DNA of 64,000 bases from Tenuifilaceae bacterium CYCD (GCA_036322835.1 AP027304.1:2108001-2172000); one strand, 5' to 3'. Counted from the first letter of the stretch, positions 53,589-63,391 are shown. Notes: generated from the letters alone by a model not told the origin. Program-made: numbers and translations.

Positions 53589-54050
53589 ATGACCTTAATC
53601 ATTGTTCTTGTTGTAATTGGGCTTATTCTCCTTGTTGCCGAATTTCTGATTATTCCTGGTGTTACCGTTGCTGGTGTCGCTGGATTTGCTCTTATTATTT
53701 TTGGCATCTATTTGGGATATAGTCAGTTTGGCGCTACTATTGGCCATATTGTGCTACTTTCCACAGCCGTTGCCTCTGTGGTAACAATTGCCCTATCGCT
53801 TAGAGCTAAGACTTGGCGATGGGCTGCCTTGAGCACTAACATTGACTCAAAGGCTACCGAGGAGTATGATCAAATAGTAAAGCCCGGTGATGTTGGAGTA
53901 ACAATTAGCCGCTTAGCGCCTATGGGCAAAGCTGTAATCAACGATAACATTGTTGAGGTAACTGCTCTGGGCGAATTAATTGACCAGCAATCCACCATTG
54001 AGGTGATTAAGGTTGAAGGAAATAAAATAACTGTAAAACTTAAAAAATAA
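53589..54050 (+). CDS. NfeD-family membrane protein
   Basis: A 153-residue short NfeD: two or three N-terminal membrane helices ([55 protein letters not shown]) then an OB-fold domain ([40 protein letters not shown]). It precedes floA by 4 bp. NfeD-flotillin pairs organise ordered membrane regions in bacteria. Confidence 0.9.
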   Translation: MTLIIVLVVIGLILLVAEFLIIPGVTVAGVAGFALIIFGIYLGYSQFGATIGHIVLLSTAVASVVTIALSLRAKTWRWAALSTNIDSKATEEYDQIVKPGDVGVTISRLAPMGKAVINDNIVEVTALGELIDQQSTIEVIKVEGNKITVKLKK

Positions 54051-54054
54051 TTCT

Positions 54055-55035
54055 ATGAGTGAAATTGGTGTTTTAATGGTGATAATTGCTGTAAGTATTG
54101 TTGGCTTATGGATTATCTTCTATTTCGTACCAGTGGGACTATGGTTTCAAGCTTTAGTTTCGGGTGTACGCATTTCTCTACTTCAATTAATCTTTATGCG
54201 TTGGAGAAAAGTTCCACCACGAATTATTGTTCAGGCAATGATTGAGGGAACAAAGGCTGGCTTAACTTTAAACCGGAACGAGATGGAAGCTCACTTCCTT
54301 GCAGGAGGTAGAGTGTCTAAAGTGGTTCACGCGTTAGTTTCGGCTCAAAAAGCAAATATTCCGCTCGATTTTAAAATGGCTACTGCTATCGACCTTGCTG
54401 GCCGCGATGTGTTTGAGGCTGTTCAAATGTCGGTTAACCCAAAGGTAATTAACACTCCTCCGGTTACTGCTGTTGCTAAGGATGGTATTCAGCTAATCAC
54501 TAAGGCGAGGGTGACTGTTCGTGCAAATATTAAGCAGTTGGTTGGAGGTGCCGGCGAGGAAACCGTTCTTGCACGTGTTGGCGAAGGTATTGTAACTGCA
54601 ATTGGCTCTTCGCATAGCCACAAGGAGGTGCTCGAAAACCCCGATAAAATTTCAAAGACTGTTCTTGGTAAAGGTTTGGATGCTGGTACAGCATTCGAAA
54701 TTCTTTCAATTGATATTGCCGATATTGACATTGGACGTAATATCGGAGCTGTTCTTCAAATGGATCAGGCAAATGCCGATAAGAATATTGCACAGGCAAA
54801 AGCAGAGGAGCGTAGGGCAATGGCCGTTGCTTACGAGCAGGAAATGAAGGCAAAGGCTCAGGAAGCCCGTGCAAAAGTAATTGAAGCCGAAGCGCAAATT
54901 CCAATGGCTATGGCTGAGGCTTTCCGTACTGGGAATATGGGAATTATGGATTATCAACGGTTAAAAAACATAGAGGCAGATACCAATATGCGAGAGAATA
55001 TTGCAAAACCGGGTAGCGATTCTAAAAAGAAATAA
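54055..55035 (+). CDS. floA: Flotillin-like protein FloA
   Basis: A 326-residue membrane-anchored SPFH-type protein. An N-terminal hairpin ([20 protein letters not shown]), FloA-specific [20 protein letters not shown], a PHB/SPFH core ([19 protein letters not shown]), and an Ala/Glu-rich coiled coil ([20 protein letters not shown]) are present. Flotillins scaffold membrane microdomains. It ends an apparent clpS-nfeD-floA transcript, closed by a terminator. Confidence 0.95.
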   Translation: MSEIGVLMVIIAVSIVGLWIIFYFVPVGLWFQALVSGVRISLLQLIFMRWRKVPPRIIVQAMIEGTKAGLTLNRNEMEAHFLAGGRVSKVVHALVSAQKANIPLDFKMATAIDLAGRDVFEAVQMSVNPKVINTPPVTAVAKDGIQLITKARVTVRANIKQLVGGAGEETVLARVGEGIVTAIGSSHSHKEVLENPDKISKTVLGKGLDAGTAFEILSIDIADIDIGRNIGAVLQMDQANADKNIAQAKAEERRAMAVAYEQEMKAKAQEARAKVIEAEAQIPMAMAEAFRTGNMGIMDYQRLKNIEADTNMRENIAKPGSDSKKK

Positions 55036-55054
55036 AAAATAATGGCCTAGAAAT

Positions 55055-55085
55055 GAGAGGGGAATGATTTTCTCCTCTTTTTTTT
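55055..55085 (+). terminator. Terminator after floA
   Basis: A short stem (GAGAGG with CCTCTT, about 55055-55060 and 55074-55079) followed by an eight-T run about 45 bp past the stop. Confidence 0.55.
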
Positions 55086-55096
55086 GTCAATATGTT

Positions 55097-55126
55097 TTGC
55101 ACATTTCAGATGTTTTTATACTTTTG
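55097..55126 (+). promoter_or_regulatory. Predicted promoter of the tRNA pair
   Basis: TTG (55097-55099, within TTTTG), exactly 19 bp, then TACTTTTG (55119-55126), matching the consensus; the first tRNA begins about 54 bp on. Confidence 0.65.
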
Positions 55127-55179
55127 TCCTGCTTTTCGAAAACCTAGTGCGGTTGAGAGAAGAATTTCAGTTGACCCAC

Positions 55180-55269
<90 letters not shown>

Positions 55270-55285
55270 AAAAAGGGCTATAGTT

Positions 55286-55400
<115 letters not shown>

Positions 55401-55710
55401 CAATTAGAAGAGGTGTCTCAGGTTCGAACCGAGGAGCAAGGCGACGAGTTCACGAGCCCTGTCGAGTGATATATTCCAAAATGCTTAGATTGTAGGCTTT
55501 AGGGGTGAGTAATCCTGCTACCCCGACAGAAAAAGGGAACGGAAACGTTCCCTTTTTTCATTTCTAAATATTTTGGGTCAAAAATTTTAAGTCAACTGCT
55601 TTTTGTGATCTGGTTTTATAAATGATTTTAAATCATTTGTCTTTTATTCGTTAGAATTTGCTTCCTTTTTTATACTTATTTAACACATGTTTATTCGATA
55701 TAAATTTTTA
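55401..55710. other. Gene-free stretch holding repeat copy 2
   Basis: No convincing coding frame. It contains a T-arm-like hairpin around GGTTCGAACC (55421-55430, bulged stem CTC/GAG), a structured-looking GC-richer segment (about 55431-55470, AGCAAGGCGACGAGTTCACG), repeat copy 2, and then an AT-rich run (55570-55710) leading to the marR operator. Confidence 0.6.
55511..55566 (+). repeat. Direct repeat, copy 2: orphan tRNA-Pro 3' tail plus terminator
   Basis: Identical over 48 bp to 55345-55392 with an offset of 166 bp, then continuing with one mismatch. Only the T-stem/acceptor 3' half is present, so it is not a second tRNA. Upstream flank differs completely from the first base before the repeat. 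Confidence 0.88.
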
Positions 55711-55733
55711 ATTAGTTGCACATATCAACTAAT
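55711..55733. promoter_or_regulatory. Palindromic MarR-type operator
   Basis: Perfect 8-bp arms ATTAGTTG (55711-55718) and CAACTAAT (55726-55733) with a 7-bp spacer, 32 bp before the marR ATG. A weak promoter overlaps it: TTG 55716-55718, 20 bp, TTGCTTTG 55739-55746. Dimer-binding palindromes of this size are usual for MarR proteins, so autoregulation of the efflux operon is likely. Confidence 0.65.
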
Positions 55734-55765
55734 GTTCGTTGCTTTGCATTCTAAATTTTGAAATA

Positions 55766-56217
55766 ATGGAGAGTGTGGATAAACCATTTGGAATGATCGT
55801 TGGTCGAATGATGCATGCAATGTTCAGGGTGCTAAGAAATCGCACAAATGAACAGACCGAGGCTAAATTAACCATTGAACAATTTGGATTACTCTTCGCA
55901 ATTAGCAAGCAGAAAAACGATATCATTCAAAAGGATGTGGCCGGAATGATGGGGAAGGACAAATCTGCTATTCTAAGAATGATTTATTCCTTGGAAAAAA
56001 AGGATTGGTTCAACGAGTGGTGGACAGTAATGACCGCAGGAAAAGCAATGTTTTGGTGTCAGAAAAAGGGCAGATAGCAATTGCTCAACACTTGAAAATT
56101 GAGTCTGAATTAAGTAAGGAGTTGATAGGAGGTCTTAGTCAGTCGGATTTGGATACATTCTATAAGGTAATTGGTCATATTAGGTGCAAGGCCGAAATGA
56201 TGGTTGCAAACAGTTGA
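55766..56217 (+). pseudogene. MarR-family transcriptional regulator, apparent -1 frameshift
   Basis: Read across two frames this is a normal MarR protein of about 150 residues. Frame 1 from ATG 55766 gives FGMIVGRMMHAMFRVLRNR, TIEQFGLLFAISKQKND and KDKSAILRMIYSLEKK, then turns to nonsense and stops at 56077. The other frame continues from 56002 with GLVQRVVDSNDRRKSNVLVS, the expected recognition-wing sequence, to 56217. The switch falls in a seven-A run (55995-56001); one more A would restore SLEKKGLVQRVVD. It could be a real mutation, a slippage site, or a sequencing error. It heads an RND efflux operon and should repress it. Confidence 0.85.
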
Positions 56218-56290
56218 AGTGTTCTTTTGTTTATAGGTTTGTGCGTAATGTTAATACAAGAATAGATTGGATAAACTAAAAATTGTAAAT

Positions 56291-57352
56291 ATGAATAAAC
56301 TTTTTATTGGAGGATTTATCCTCGTATTGATCTTAACGGGTTGTGGTAAGAAGCAATCGGCAACAAAAGCTCCGGAATCAGTGCAGGCTTATCCGGTTAG
56401 TGCTTTAGCACCGCAGGATATAGAGTTGCGATCTGTTTTTCCGGCTGTTATAAAGGGACAGGAGGATATTGATATTAAACCTCGCATCGATGGTTTTGTT
56501 GAGGCTGTTTATGTTGATGAGGGCGCAATTGTAAAAAAGGGTCAACCGCTTTTCAAAATTAATTCGCCTTCGGCGATTCAGAGCCTCGAAAATACTCAAG
56601 CAGCGTATAATACAGCGAAATTAGATGTTGAAAGGATGCGTCCTTTGGCCGAGAAGGGAATAATTAGCAACGTTCGATTATCAACCTATGAGAATAATTT
56701 TGCATCGGCTCAGGCTGCCCTAAATCAGGCAAAAGCAGTTTTGAGTTGGACTTCGGTGACTAGTCCTGTTGATGGTGTGGTTGGTCCAATTTCATATAGG
56801 GTTGGAAGCTTGGTTAATAATACAAATGTACTAACCACTGTGGCGAATACCACTAATGTAATTGCATACTTCTCAATGAACGAGAAAGATTTGTATGAGT
56901 ATTTGAGAAATTGCGAGGGGACAACTCAAGCCGAGAAGATTAAGAATATGCCATCGGTAAGGCTTCTTCTCTCTGATGGTAGCGAGTATGAAGAGAATGG
57001 CCGTATTCAAACAATTTCGGGAGTGGTTGATGCAACTTCGGGTGCAGTGAATTTTCGAGCATTATTTCCCAATAAGCAGGGTTTGCTCCGTAGTGGTTCT
57101 AGCGGAAAGGTTGTTATTCCTAGATATCTAAAGAATGTTTTGGTAATACCACAGAAGGCTACCTTCAGTCAGCAGGATAAAGTCCTTGTGTACAAAGTTC
57201 AAGGCGACTCCGTGGTTCAGAAAGCAATTGTTGTAAAACCAACTTTCGATGGTAAAAACTATGCAGTTTTGGATGGTTTGGTTAATGGCGATAAAATTGT
57301 TATCGACGGGATTGTTACTCTCCGCAATGGTAAGAAAATTAAAGAGCAATAA
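56291..57352 (+). CDS. RND efflux periplasmic adaptor (membrane fusion protein)
   Basis: About 353 residues; ATG 56291 gives a lipoprotein signal (FILVLILTGCGKK, Cys18), preferred to a TTG 8 codons earlier. The lipoyl/barrel-sandwich domain (DIDIKPRIDGFVEAVYVDEG, VKKGQPLFKI), an alpha-hairpin (about 95-150), and the SWTSVTSPVDGVVGPISYRV return strand are standard for AcrA-like adaptors. It bridges the inner-membrane pump and the outer-membrane channel encoded next, at 17 bp and then overlapping distances. Confidence 0.95.
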   Translation: MNKLFIGGFILVLILTGCGKKQSATKAPESVQAYPVSALAPQDIELRSVFPAVIKGQEDIDIKPRIDGFVEAVYVDEGAIVKKGQPLFKINSPSAIQSLENTQAAYNTAKLDVERMRPLAEKGIISNVRLSTYENNFASAQAALNQAKAVLSWTSVTSPVDGVVGPISYRVGSLVNNTNVLTTVANTTNVIAYFSMNEKDLYEYLRNCEGTTQAEKIKNMPSVRLLLSDGSEYEENGRIQTISGVVDATSGAVNFRALFPNKQGLLRSGSSGKVVIPRYLKNVLVIPQKATFSQQDKVLVYKVQGDSVVQKAIVVKPTFDGKNYAVLDGLVNGDKIVIDGIVTLRNGKKIKEQ

Positions 57353-57369
57353 CTTAAACAGGAATTACA

Positions 57370-60300
57370 ATGCTTAAAACATTTATAGAAAGACCGGTTT
57401 TATCGACCGTTATTTCAATCCTTTTTGTGGTTTTGGGCTTAATTGGGATTTATTCCTTGCCAATTGAGCAGTACCCCAATATTGCTCCCCCAACCGTAAG
57501 GGTTAATACAACGTATAGCGGAGCTAGTGCCAGTGCTGTGCAGAACAGTGTTATTGTCCCTTTGGAGGAACAGATTAATGGTGTTCAGGGGATGACCTAT
57601 ATGACATCAACTGCTACTAATGGCGGTTCAGCCACGGTTTATGTCTATTTTAAACAGGGAACCGATCCCGATATTGCTGCGGTAAACGTGCAGAATAGGG
57701 TTTCGCAAGCATCTGCATTGTTACCAGCAGAGGTAACTAAGAATGGAGTTACCGTTCAGAAACAGCAGAGCAGCACCGTTTTGATGATCATGATTAGGTC
57801 GAAGAATCCTGATTATGATGATAAGTTCATTCAGAACTATGCAAACATCAATATTATACCTCAAATAAAACGTGTAAACGGTGTGGGCGATGCGAATGTT
57901 TACGGTCCTAAGGAATACTCTATGCGTATCTGGCTTAAACCCGATGTGATGAAAACTTACGGTTTAACGCCAACTGAGGTTATTGCTGCGTTGCAGGATC
58001 AAAATATTGAAGCAGCACCTGGTGAACTGGGTGTTAATGGCGATCAATCTTTTCAGTATGCCTTAAAATATACGGGGAGATTAAAAACTGCCGAGGAGTT
58101 CGAGAATATTATAGTTCGCTCTCAAAGTGCCAAAATTTTACGAATTAAGGATGTTGCTAAAATTGAATTGGGAGCTCAAAGCTACTCATTCTACTCTCGG
58201 AACGATAATTGCCCTGCTGTTCTGATTGGTATAAATCAAACTGCTGGTTCGAATGCTCAAGAAATTATTAAGCAGATTAAGACCGAGATGGTTAAGGCTG
58301 CTGAAAATTTTCCTCCAGGCCTAGAGTACGATTATCAAATGGATGCCAGTGCGTTCCTAAATGCATCTATTAATAAAGTGCTCAGAACACTGTTTGAGGC
58401 ATTTGTGTTAGTGTTCTTGGTAGTATTGCTATTCTTGCAAGGTTTTAGGGCAACATTGATTCCTGCAATTGCGGTGCCTGTTGCTATTATTGGAACTTTC
58501 TTCTTTCTTCTTCTGTTCGGATTTTCTATAAACCTTCTCACCCTTTTCGCTTTGGTGCTGGCTATTGGTATTGTGGTTGACGATGCCATTGTGGTGGTTG
58601 AGGCGGTACATGCAAAAATGGATGCGGGCGAAAAAGATGCCAAGGAGGCTGCAATTAAAGCGATGAGCGAAATCGCGCCTGCAATTATTTCTATCACACT
58701 TGTCATGTCGGCGGTATTTATCCCGGTAAGTTTTATTGGAGGTACAAGCGGGGTGTTTTTTAAGCAATTTGGATTAACTCTTGCCATCGCAATCTTAATC
58801 TCGGCGGTCAATGCGCTTACATTAAGTCCTGCACTTTGTGCGCTATTCCTTAAAACATACCACAACCCCGATGCAAAGGATAAAAATGTAATACGTAAGT
58901 TTTACTACTATTTTAATCTAGGTTTTAGCGCAACTACTAACAAGTACAAAAGTTCGCTTAAATATCTTACCAAAAAGAGTCATAGATGGATCACTGTTGC
59001 TATTTTATTGCTATTCTCTGCAATACTCTGGGGTGTGATGAAAATTATGCCTGTGGGATTTGTTCCTCAGGAGGATAGCGGTTCTATCATGGGAATGATC
59101 ACTCTTTCCCCGGGATCTTCGCTTGAAAGAACTGATAGTGTTGTAAAACAGGTTACTCGTATTGCAGAATCAATTCCTTATGTGCATAGCGTAACCAGTT
59201 TAACTGGTATGAACTTCATGAGTGGATCGGGAAGTTCGTATGGTTCTATTGTTGTAAAAATGGATCCATGGGAGGCTCGAGATATAACTACCAGTCAGGC
59301 GGCTGCTATCATGAAACAGAAGACCGACTCCATAAAAAATGCAACATTTATGTTCTTCGGAGTTCCAACGCTACAAGGATTTGGCTTGAGCAACGGTGTG
59401 GAGATGAAGATGCAGGACCGTACTGGTGGCGATATTGAAAAGTTCTATTCCGTTACCAGTGAATTTTTGGATAAGGTTCAGAAACGGCCTGAGGTTATGA
59501 TGGCCATGACCACCTTTAACCCAAGATTCCCTCAAAAGTTGATAGAGGCTAATGTCGCAAAAATAAAGGATGCAGGATTAACCCTTAGCGAGGTCATGAC
59601 TACCATGCAGGCCTATGTGGGCAGTATGTATGTGTCGAATTTTAACTCCTTTGGAAAACAGTATAGGGTTATTGTGCAGGCTGCTCCTGAGTATCGCTCT
59701 AGGTTGGATGATTTGAATGGGCTTAATGTTCGGACATCGAACGGAACAATGGCTCCAATAACTGAGTTTATAACAATCCACGACATTACAGGGCCTCAAT
59801 CGTTAACACGGTTTAACCTTTACTCATCAATGGATATAACCATTATTCCAAACTATCCTAAGGGATTTACTTCGGGAGATGTGTTAAATGCAATAAAGGA
59901 AATTGATTTACCCGATGGGTATGGTTATGATTTCTCGGGGATGACTCGCGAGGAGGTTAACAGCACCAATCAAACTGTTATCATATTTATTTTGTGTATA
60001 ATTTTTGTTTACCTGCTGTTGGCCGCATTATACGAGAGTTATATTCTTCCTTTGGCTGTAATATTCTCTTTACCCATTGGTTTGGCGGGGGTATTTGTGT
60101 TCATCTTTGTTGCCATGATGAACGGAAGCGGCATTGTAAATAACATCTATGTACAGATATCGCTCATCATGCTTATTGGACTTTTGGCTAAGAATGCAAT
60201 TCTGATTGTGGAATACGCTATCCAGCGACGCAGGCAAGGTATGAGTATAGTTAAATCCGCAATAAGTGGAGCCATTGCTCGTTTCCGCCCAATTCTAATG

Positions 60301-60519
60301 ACTTCGTTTGCTTTTATCTTTGGACTATTGCCACTTGCCGTTGCCCATGGCGCTGGTGCTGTTGGAAATAAGTCAATTGGAATTAGTGCCGTTGGGGGCA
60401 TGTTGATAGGTACTGTAATAGGTGTTTTGGTTATACCTGTTCTTTTTGTGCTATTCCAGAGTTTGCAAGAAAAACTTAGTGGACACAAAATTGAAACTAT
60501 AGATGACAGTGAAATTTAA
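57370..60519 (+). CDS. RND efflux pump, HAE1 family (AcrB-like)
   Basis: A 1049-residue proton-driven exporter with 12 membrane helices and two large periplasmic loops. The start LKTFIERPVLSTVISILFVV is typical; the proton-relay pair Asp404-Asp405 lies in AIGIVVDDAIVVVEAVH; the helix-11/12 region GLLAKNAILIVEYAIQRRRQ is conserved. It probably exports hydrophobic drugs, bile-type detergents or dyes; substrates cannot be told from sequence. Middle gene of the tripartite operon. Confidence 0.96.
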   Translation: MLKTFIERPVLSTVISILFVVLGLIGIYSLPIEQYPNIAPPTVRVNTTYSGASASAVQNSVIVPLEEQINGVQGMTYMTSTATNGGSATVYVYFKQGTDPDIAAVNVQNRVSQASALLPAEVTKNGVTVQKQQSSTVLMIMIRSKNPDYDDKFIQNYANINIIPQIKRVNGVGDANVYGPKEYSMRIWLKPDVMKTYGLTPTEVIAALQDQNIEAAPGELGVNGDQSFQYALKYTGRLKTAEEFENIIVRSQSAKILRIKDVAKIELGAQSYSFYSRNDNCPAVLIGINQTAGSNAQEIIKQIKTEMVKAAENFPPGLEYDYQMDASAFLNASINKVLRTLFEAFVLVFLVVLLFLQGFRATLIPAIAVPVAIIGTFFFLLLFGFSINLLTLFALVLAIGIVVDDAIVVVEAVHAKMDAGEKDAKEAAIKAMSEIAPAIISITLVMSAVFIPVSFIGGTSGVFFKQFGLTLAIAILISAVNALTLSPALCALFLKTYHNPDAKDKNVIRKFYYYFNLGFSATTNKYKSSLKYLTKKSHRWITVAILLLFSAILWGVMKIMPVGFVPQEDSGSIMGMITLSPGSSLERTDSVVKQVTRIAESIPYVHSVTSLTGMNFMSGSGSSYGSIVVKMDPWEARDITTSQAAAIMKQKTDSIKNATFMFFGVPTLQGFGLSNGVEMKMQDRTGGDIEKFYSVTSEFLDKVQKRPEVMMAMTTFNPRFPQKLIEANVAKIKDAGLTLSEVMTTMQAYVGSMYVSNFNSFGKQYRVIVQAAPEYRSRLDDLNGLNVRTSNGTMAPITEFITIHDITGPQSLTRFNLYSSMDITIIPNYPKGFTSGDVLNAIKEIDLPDGYGYDFSGMTREEVNSTNQTVIIFILCIIFVYLLLAALYESYILPLAVIFSLPIGLAGVFVFIFVAMMNGSGIVNNIYVQISLIMLIGLLAKNAILIVEYAIQRRRQGMSIVKSAISGAIARFRPILMTSFAFIFGLLPLAVAHGAGAVGNKSIGISAVGGMLIGTVIGVLVIPVLFVLFQSLQEKLSGHKIETIDDSEI

Positions 60520-60535
60520 CCTTAAAATAGATTTT

Positions 60536-61954
60536 ATGTACTATAAATATAAGATGATTGGCTTACGGATTGCTTTTTTAGTCATCATCGTTGCAGGATT
60601 TTCATCTTGTCGCACTTATAAGAATTTGGTTGATGCTCCTGCTGTAGATACGCAAGGAATCATAAGGGATACTTTGGACAATAAGACAGACACAGCAACC
60701 ATTGCCGATACTCCTTGGAAGGAATACTTTACCGATCCCAAACTTCAGGCTCTTATTGGCGAAGGACTTGAGAAGAACGTTGATTTGCAGGTTGCCTTAT
60801 CTCGAATAAAGCAAACCGAAGCCGCTCTTAGCATAGCACGCGGTGCATTCTTGCCCTCTGTTTCTCTTGCAGGAAAGGTTGATCATACAAGGAAGAGCTC
60901 AGGAAACAGTGGAACTGATGTTCTAGGTTATACATCAAACGTGAATTATTTAGGGTTTTCGGCATCGTGGGAAATTGATTTGTGGGGAAAGTTAAGTAAT
61001 CAATCCAAGGCTAAGTATGCCAGTTTGCTAAGTAGTTATGAGTATAGAAACTTGGTGCAAACCACTTTAATTGCCAACATAGCAAAGGCTTACTATAGTT
61101 TAATAGCATTGGATGAACAACTGAGAATTACTAAGGAAACTATCGGGCTGTTACAGAAAAGTGCTGAAACCATGCAGGCACTAAAGGATGCTGGGCTGCA
61201 AAATGCAGCGGCCGTAGAGCAGAGTAATGCCCTTTTGTACAGCACACAGTTATCGTTATTGCAGCTGGATTACCAGGTTCGTAAGCAGGAAAATGCTTTA
61301 TGCATACTGCTGGGGCGTAAACCAAACTCTATTGATAGGGTTTCTATTGATAGTCAGTCGGTTGCTGGTAAACTAAACTACGGTGTACCTGCTCAACTGT
61401 TAGCTAGGCGTCCCGATGTTAAGCAGGCCGAACTTTCATTTTGTTCTGCCTATGCATTAACCAACGTGGCGAAGGCAAATTTTTATCCGTCATTAACCAT
61501 AAGTTCTGCAAGCATTGGTTATGCGGCTGGTGAGTTTTCTGACTTTTTTAAACCAGAGCATATTGCCGCTGAAATTATTGCTGGTCTTACTCAGCCACTA
61601 TTCTTAAAAAAACAGCTTAGAGGAAATCTAAAAATCGCTCAAGCACAACAAGAAGAGGCGTTGCTAAACTTCCAAAATACTGTATTGCTGGCAGGTCAGG
61701 AAGTTTCAGATATCCTATATGGGTACAAAACATCGCTCAGCAAAAATGATTTTAGGGATAAGCAGATTGCATCGTTAACTAACGCAGTGGACTACACCCA
61801 GGAATTACTTAAGGCTGGCGAGGCAAATTATACCGAGGTCCTTTCTGCCCAGCAGAACTTACTCTCGGCTCAGTTAAGCAGAGTATCCGATAAACTTGAA
61901 CAGCTTACCTATAGCGTGAACTTGTATAAGGCGCTTGGAGGGGGAATAAAGTAG
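60536..61954 (+). CDS. TolC-like outer-membrane efflux lipoprotein (NodT family)
   Basis: About 472 residues. ATG 60536 is chosen because it avoids overlap with the pump gene and gives a lipobox (VIIVAGFSSC, Cys25). Two OEP repeats are seen: PWKEYFTDPKLQALIGEGLE, VDLQVALSRIKQTEAALSIA and later AQLLARRPDVKQAELSF, with barrel strands VNYLGFSASWEIDLWGKL. It forms the exit duct for the pump. A terminator follows. Confidence 0.94.
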   Translation: MYYKYKMIGLRIAFLVIIVAGFSSCRTYKNLVDAPAVDTQGIIRDTLDNKTDTATIADTPWKEYFTDPKLQALIGEGLEKNVDLQVALSRIKQTEAALSIARGAFLPSVSLAGKVDHTRKSSGNSGTDVLGYTSNVNYLGFSASWEIDLWGKLSNQSKAKYASLLSSYEYRNLVQTTLIANIAKAYYSLIALDEQLRITKETIGLLQKSAETMQALKDAGLQNAAAVEQSNALLYSTQLSLLQLDYQVRKQENALCILLGRKPNSIDRVSIDSQSVAGKLNYGVPAQLLARRPDVKQAELSFCSAYALTNVAKANFYPSLTISSASIGYAAGEFSDFFKPEHIAAEIIAGLTQPLFLKKQLRGNLKIAQAQQEEALLNFQNTVLLAGQEVSDILYGYKTSLSKNDFRDKQIASLTNAVDYTQELLKAGEANYTEVLSAQQNLLSAQLSRVSDKLEQLTYSVNLYKALGGGIK

Positions 61955-61967
61955 CGTTATCTCTGTT

Positions 61968-62018
61968 ATCTCGTTCTGAAATGAGTTGAATGCTTTTTTC
62001 AGAACGAGATTTTGTTTT
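61968..62018 (+). terminator. Terminator of the efflux operon
   Basis: Perfect 13-bp arms (61968-61980 and 61998-62010) with a 17-nt loop followed by TTTGTTTTTC. It lies 14 bp past the outer-membrane factor. Confidence 0.7.
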
Positions 62019-62042
62019 TCTTTTAAAAAATAAATTGTAGTA

Positions 62043-63389
62043 ATGGCTAAAAAAGCAAACACCAATGAGTTGGGAACAGTAGGGGTAGGACGGTTGCTTA
62101 TACAGTACTCAATACCTGCAATTATTGCAACTGCAGCAGCATCGCTTTATAATATTATTGATAGAATTTTTATTGGACATGGTGTTGGGCCTTATGCCAT
62201 TTCGGGACTGGCTCTTACCTTCCCGTTGATGAACATAATGGCGGCTTTTGGATCAATGGTAGGCGTTGGTGCTGCAACCATGGTGTCTATTCGTCTCGGA
62301 CAGCATAATCGTAAAGGTGCAACCCAAATTCTGGGCAATGCCCTTATGCTGAATATTATTATCGGAATAGCGGTAGGGTTGATAACGCTTTTGTTTCTTG
62401 AACCTATTCTGTATGCTTTGGGCGCCAGTGCTGAAACCTTGCCCTATGCTGAGGAATTTATGCAGGTTATTTTGCTGGGTAATGTTTTTACCCACATATA
62501 CTTGGGATTGAATAATATTATGCGGGCTACAGGCTATCCTCGCAAAGCGATGCAAACTACTCTTACCGCTGTAGCAACAAATTTAGCGCTTGCACCGCTT
62601 TTTATTTTTGTGTTTAACTGGGGAATTCGTGGGGCTGCACTTGCTACGGTTATTGCGCAAATAATTGGAACGGCAACGGTTATTCGCCATTTTTCGAAAA
62701 TCAATAGTTTTCTTCATTTCCTTCCAGGCTATATGAAATTGAGGTGGACAAGCATTCGCGACATTATTTCAGTGGGAATGTCGAATTTCCTGATGCTTAT
62801 CGCTTCTAGTATCGTTATTTCAATTATCAATATTAGTTTGAGTAAGCATGGTGGCGATTTTGCGATAGGTGCTTACGGAATTGTTAATAGTTTGGGAAAT
62901 CTGGTTTTGATGATTATTATTGGGTTTAACCAGGGTATGCAGCCGATAATTGGCTATAATTTTGGCGCACGGAAAATACCTCGGGTTATACGAACCTATA
63001 AGTTAACAATTCTAGCAGGAACTTGCGTGGCTTGCGGTGGCTTTATTCTGGCAGAACTATTTCCTAGAGCAATTGCCACGGTGTTTACTACCAATTCCGA
63101 TCTTATTGGATTAGCCACAGTTGGATTGCGCTTAAATTTAATGATGTTACCGGTGGTGGGTTTTCAGGCGGTAACCGCCAATTTTTTCCAGTCAATTGGC
63201 AAGGCAAGGGTGTCAATATTTCTATCACTTACACGCCAAGTAATTTTTTTGATACCAGCACTGCTTATTCTTCCTTATTTTTTGGGTTTAAAAGGGGTGT
63301 GGTTGAGCACTCCATTGGCCGATTTTGTATCGGCTCTTTTAACCCTATTGGTGTTGCAGTGGCAGGTTAGAAGACTTAAAAAACAGTAG
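62043..63389 (+). CDS. MATE family efflux transporter
   Basis: A 448-residue protein of 12 membrane helices in two related halves. The N-terminus LGTVGVGRLLIQYSIPAIIA, FIGHGVGPYAISGLALTFPL and the second-half FAIGAYGIVNSLGNLVLMII with GFNQGMQPIIGYNFGARK match NorM/DinF-like exporters driven by Na+ or H+. It follows the RND operon but past its terminator; the next gene is convergent and 2 bp away. Confidence 0.95.
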   Translation: MAKKANTNELGTVGVGRLLIQYSIPAIIATAAASLYNIIDRIFIGHGVGPYAISGLALTFPLMNIMAAFGSMVGVGAATMVSIRLGQHNRKGATQILGNALMLNIIIGIAVGLITLLFLEPILYALGASAETLPYAEEFMQVILLGNVFTHIYLGLNNIMRATGYPRKAMQTTLTAVATNLALAPLFIFVFNWGIRGAALATVIAQIIGTATVIRHFSKINSFLHFLPGYMKLRWTSIRDIISVGMSNFLMLIASSIVISIINISLSKHGGDFAIGAYGIVNSLGNLVLMIIIGFNQGMQPIIGYNFGARKIPRVIRTYKLTILAGTCVACGGFILAELFPRAIATVFTTNSDLIGLATVGLRLNLMMLPVVGFQAVTANFFQSIGKARVSIFLSLTRQVIFLIPALLILPYFLGLKGVWLSTPLADFVSALLTLLVLQWQVRRLKKQ

Positions 63390-63391
63390 CT

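Noticed and set aside
54530-54904. Antisense frame of 124 codons inside floA
   Set aside because: Composition is a low-information reverse of the Ala/Glu-rich coiled coil; no start context or homology.
55417-55566. A third tRNA gene after tRNA-Pro
   Set aside because: There is a T-arm-like hairpin and a copied 3' tail but no D-arm, anticodon arm or 5' acceptor strand, so no cloverleaf can form.
58335-58865. Long open frame antisense to the RND pump gene
   Set aside because: It mirrors the codon pattern of the pump on the other strand, has no family signature and lies wholly inside a well-supported gene.
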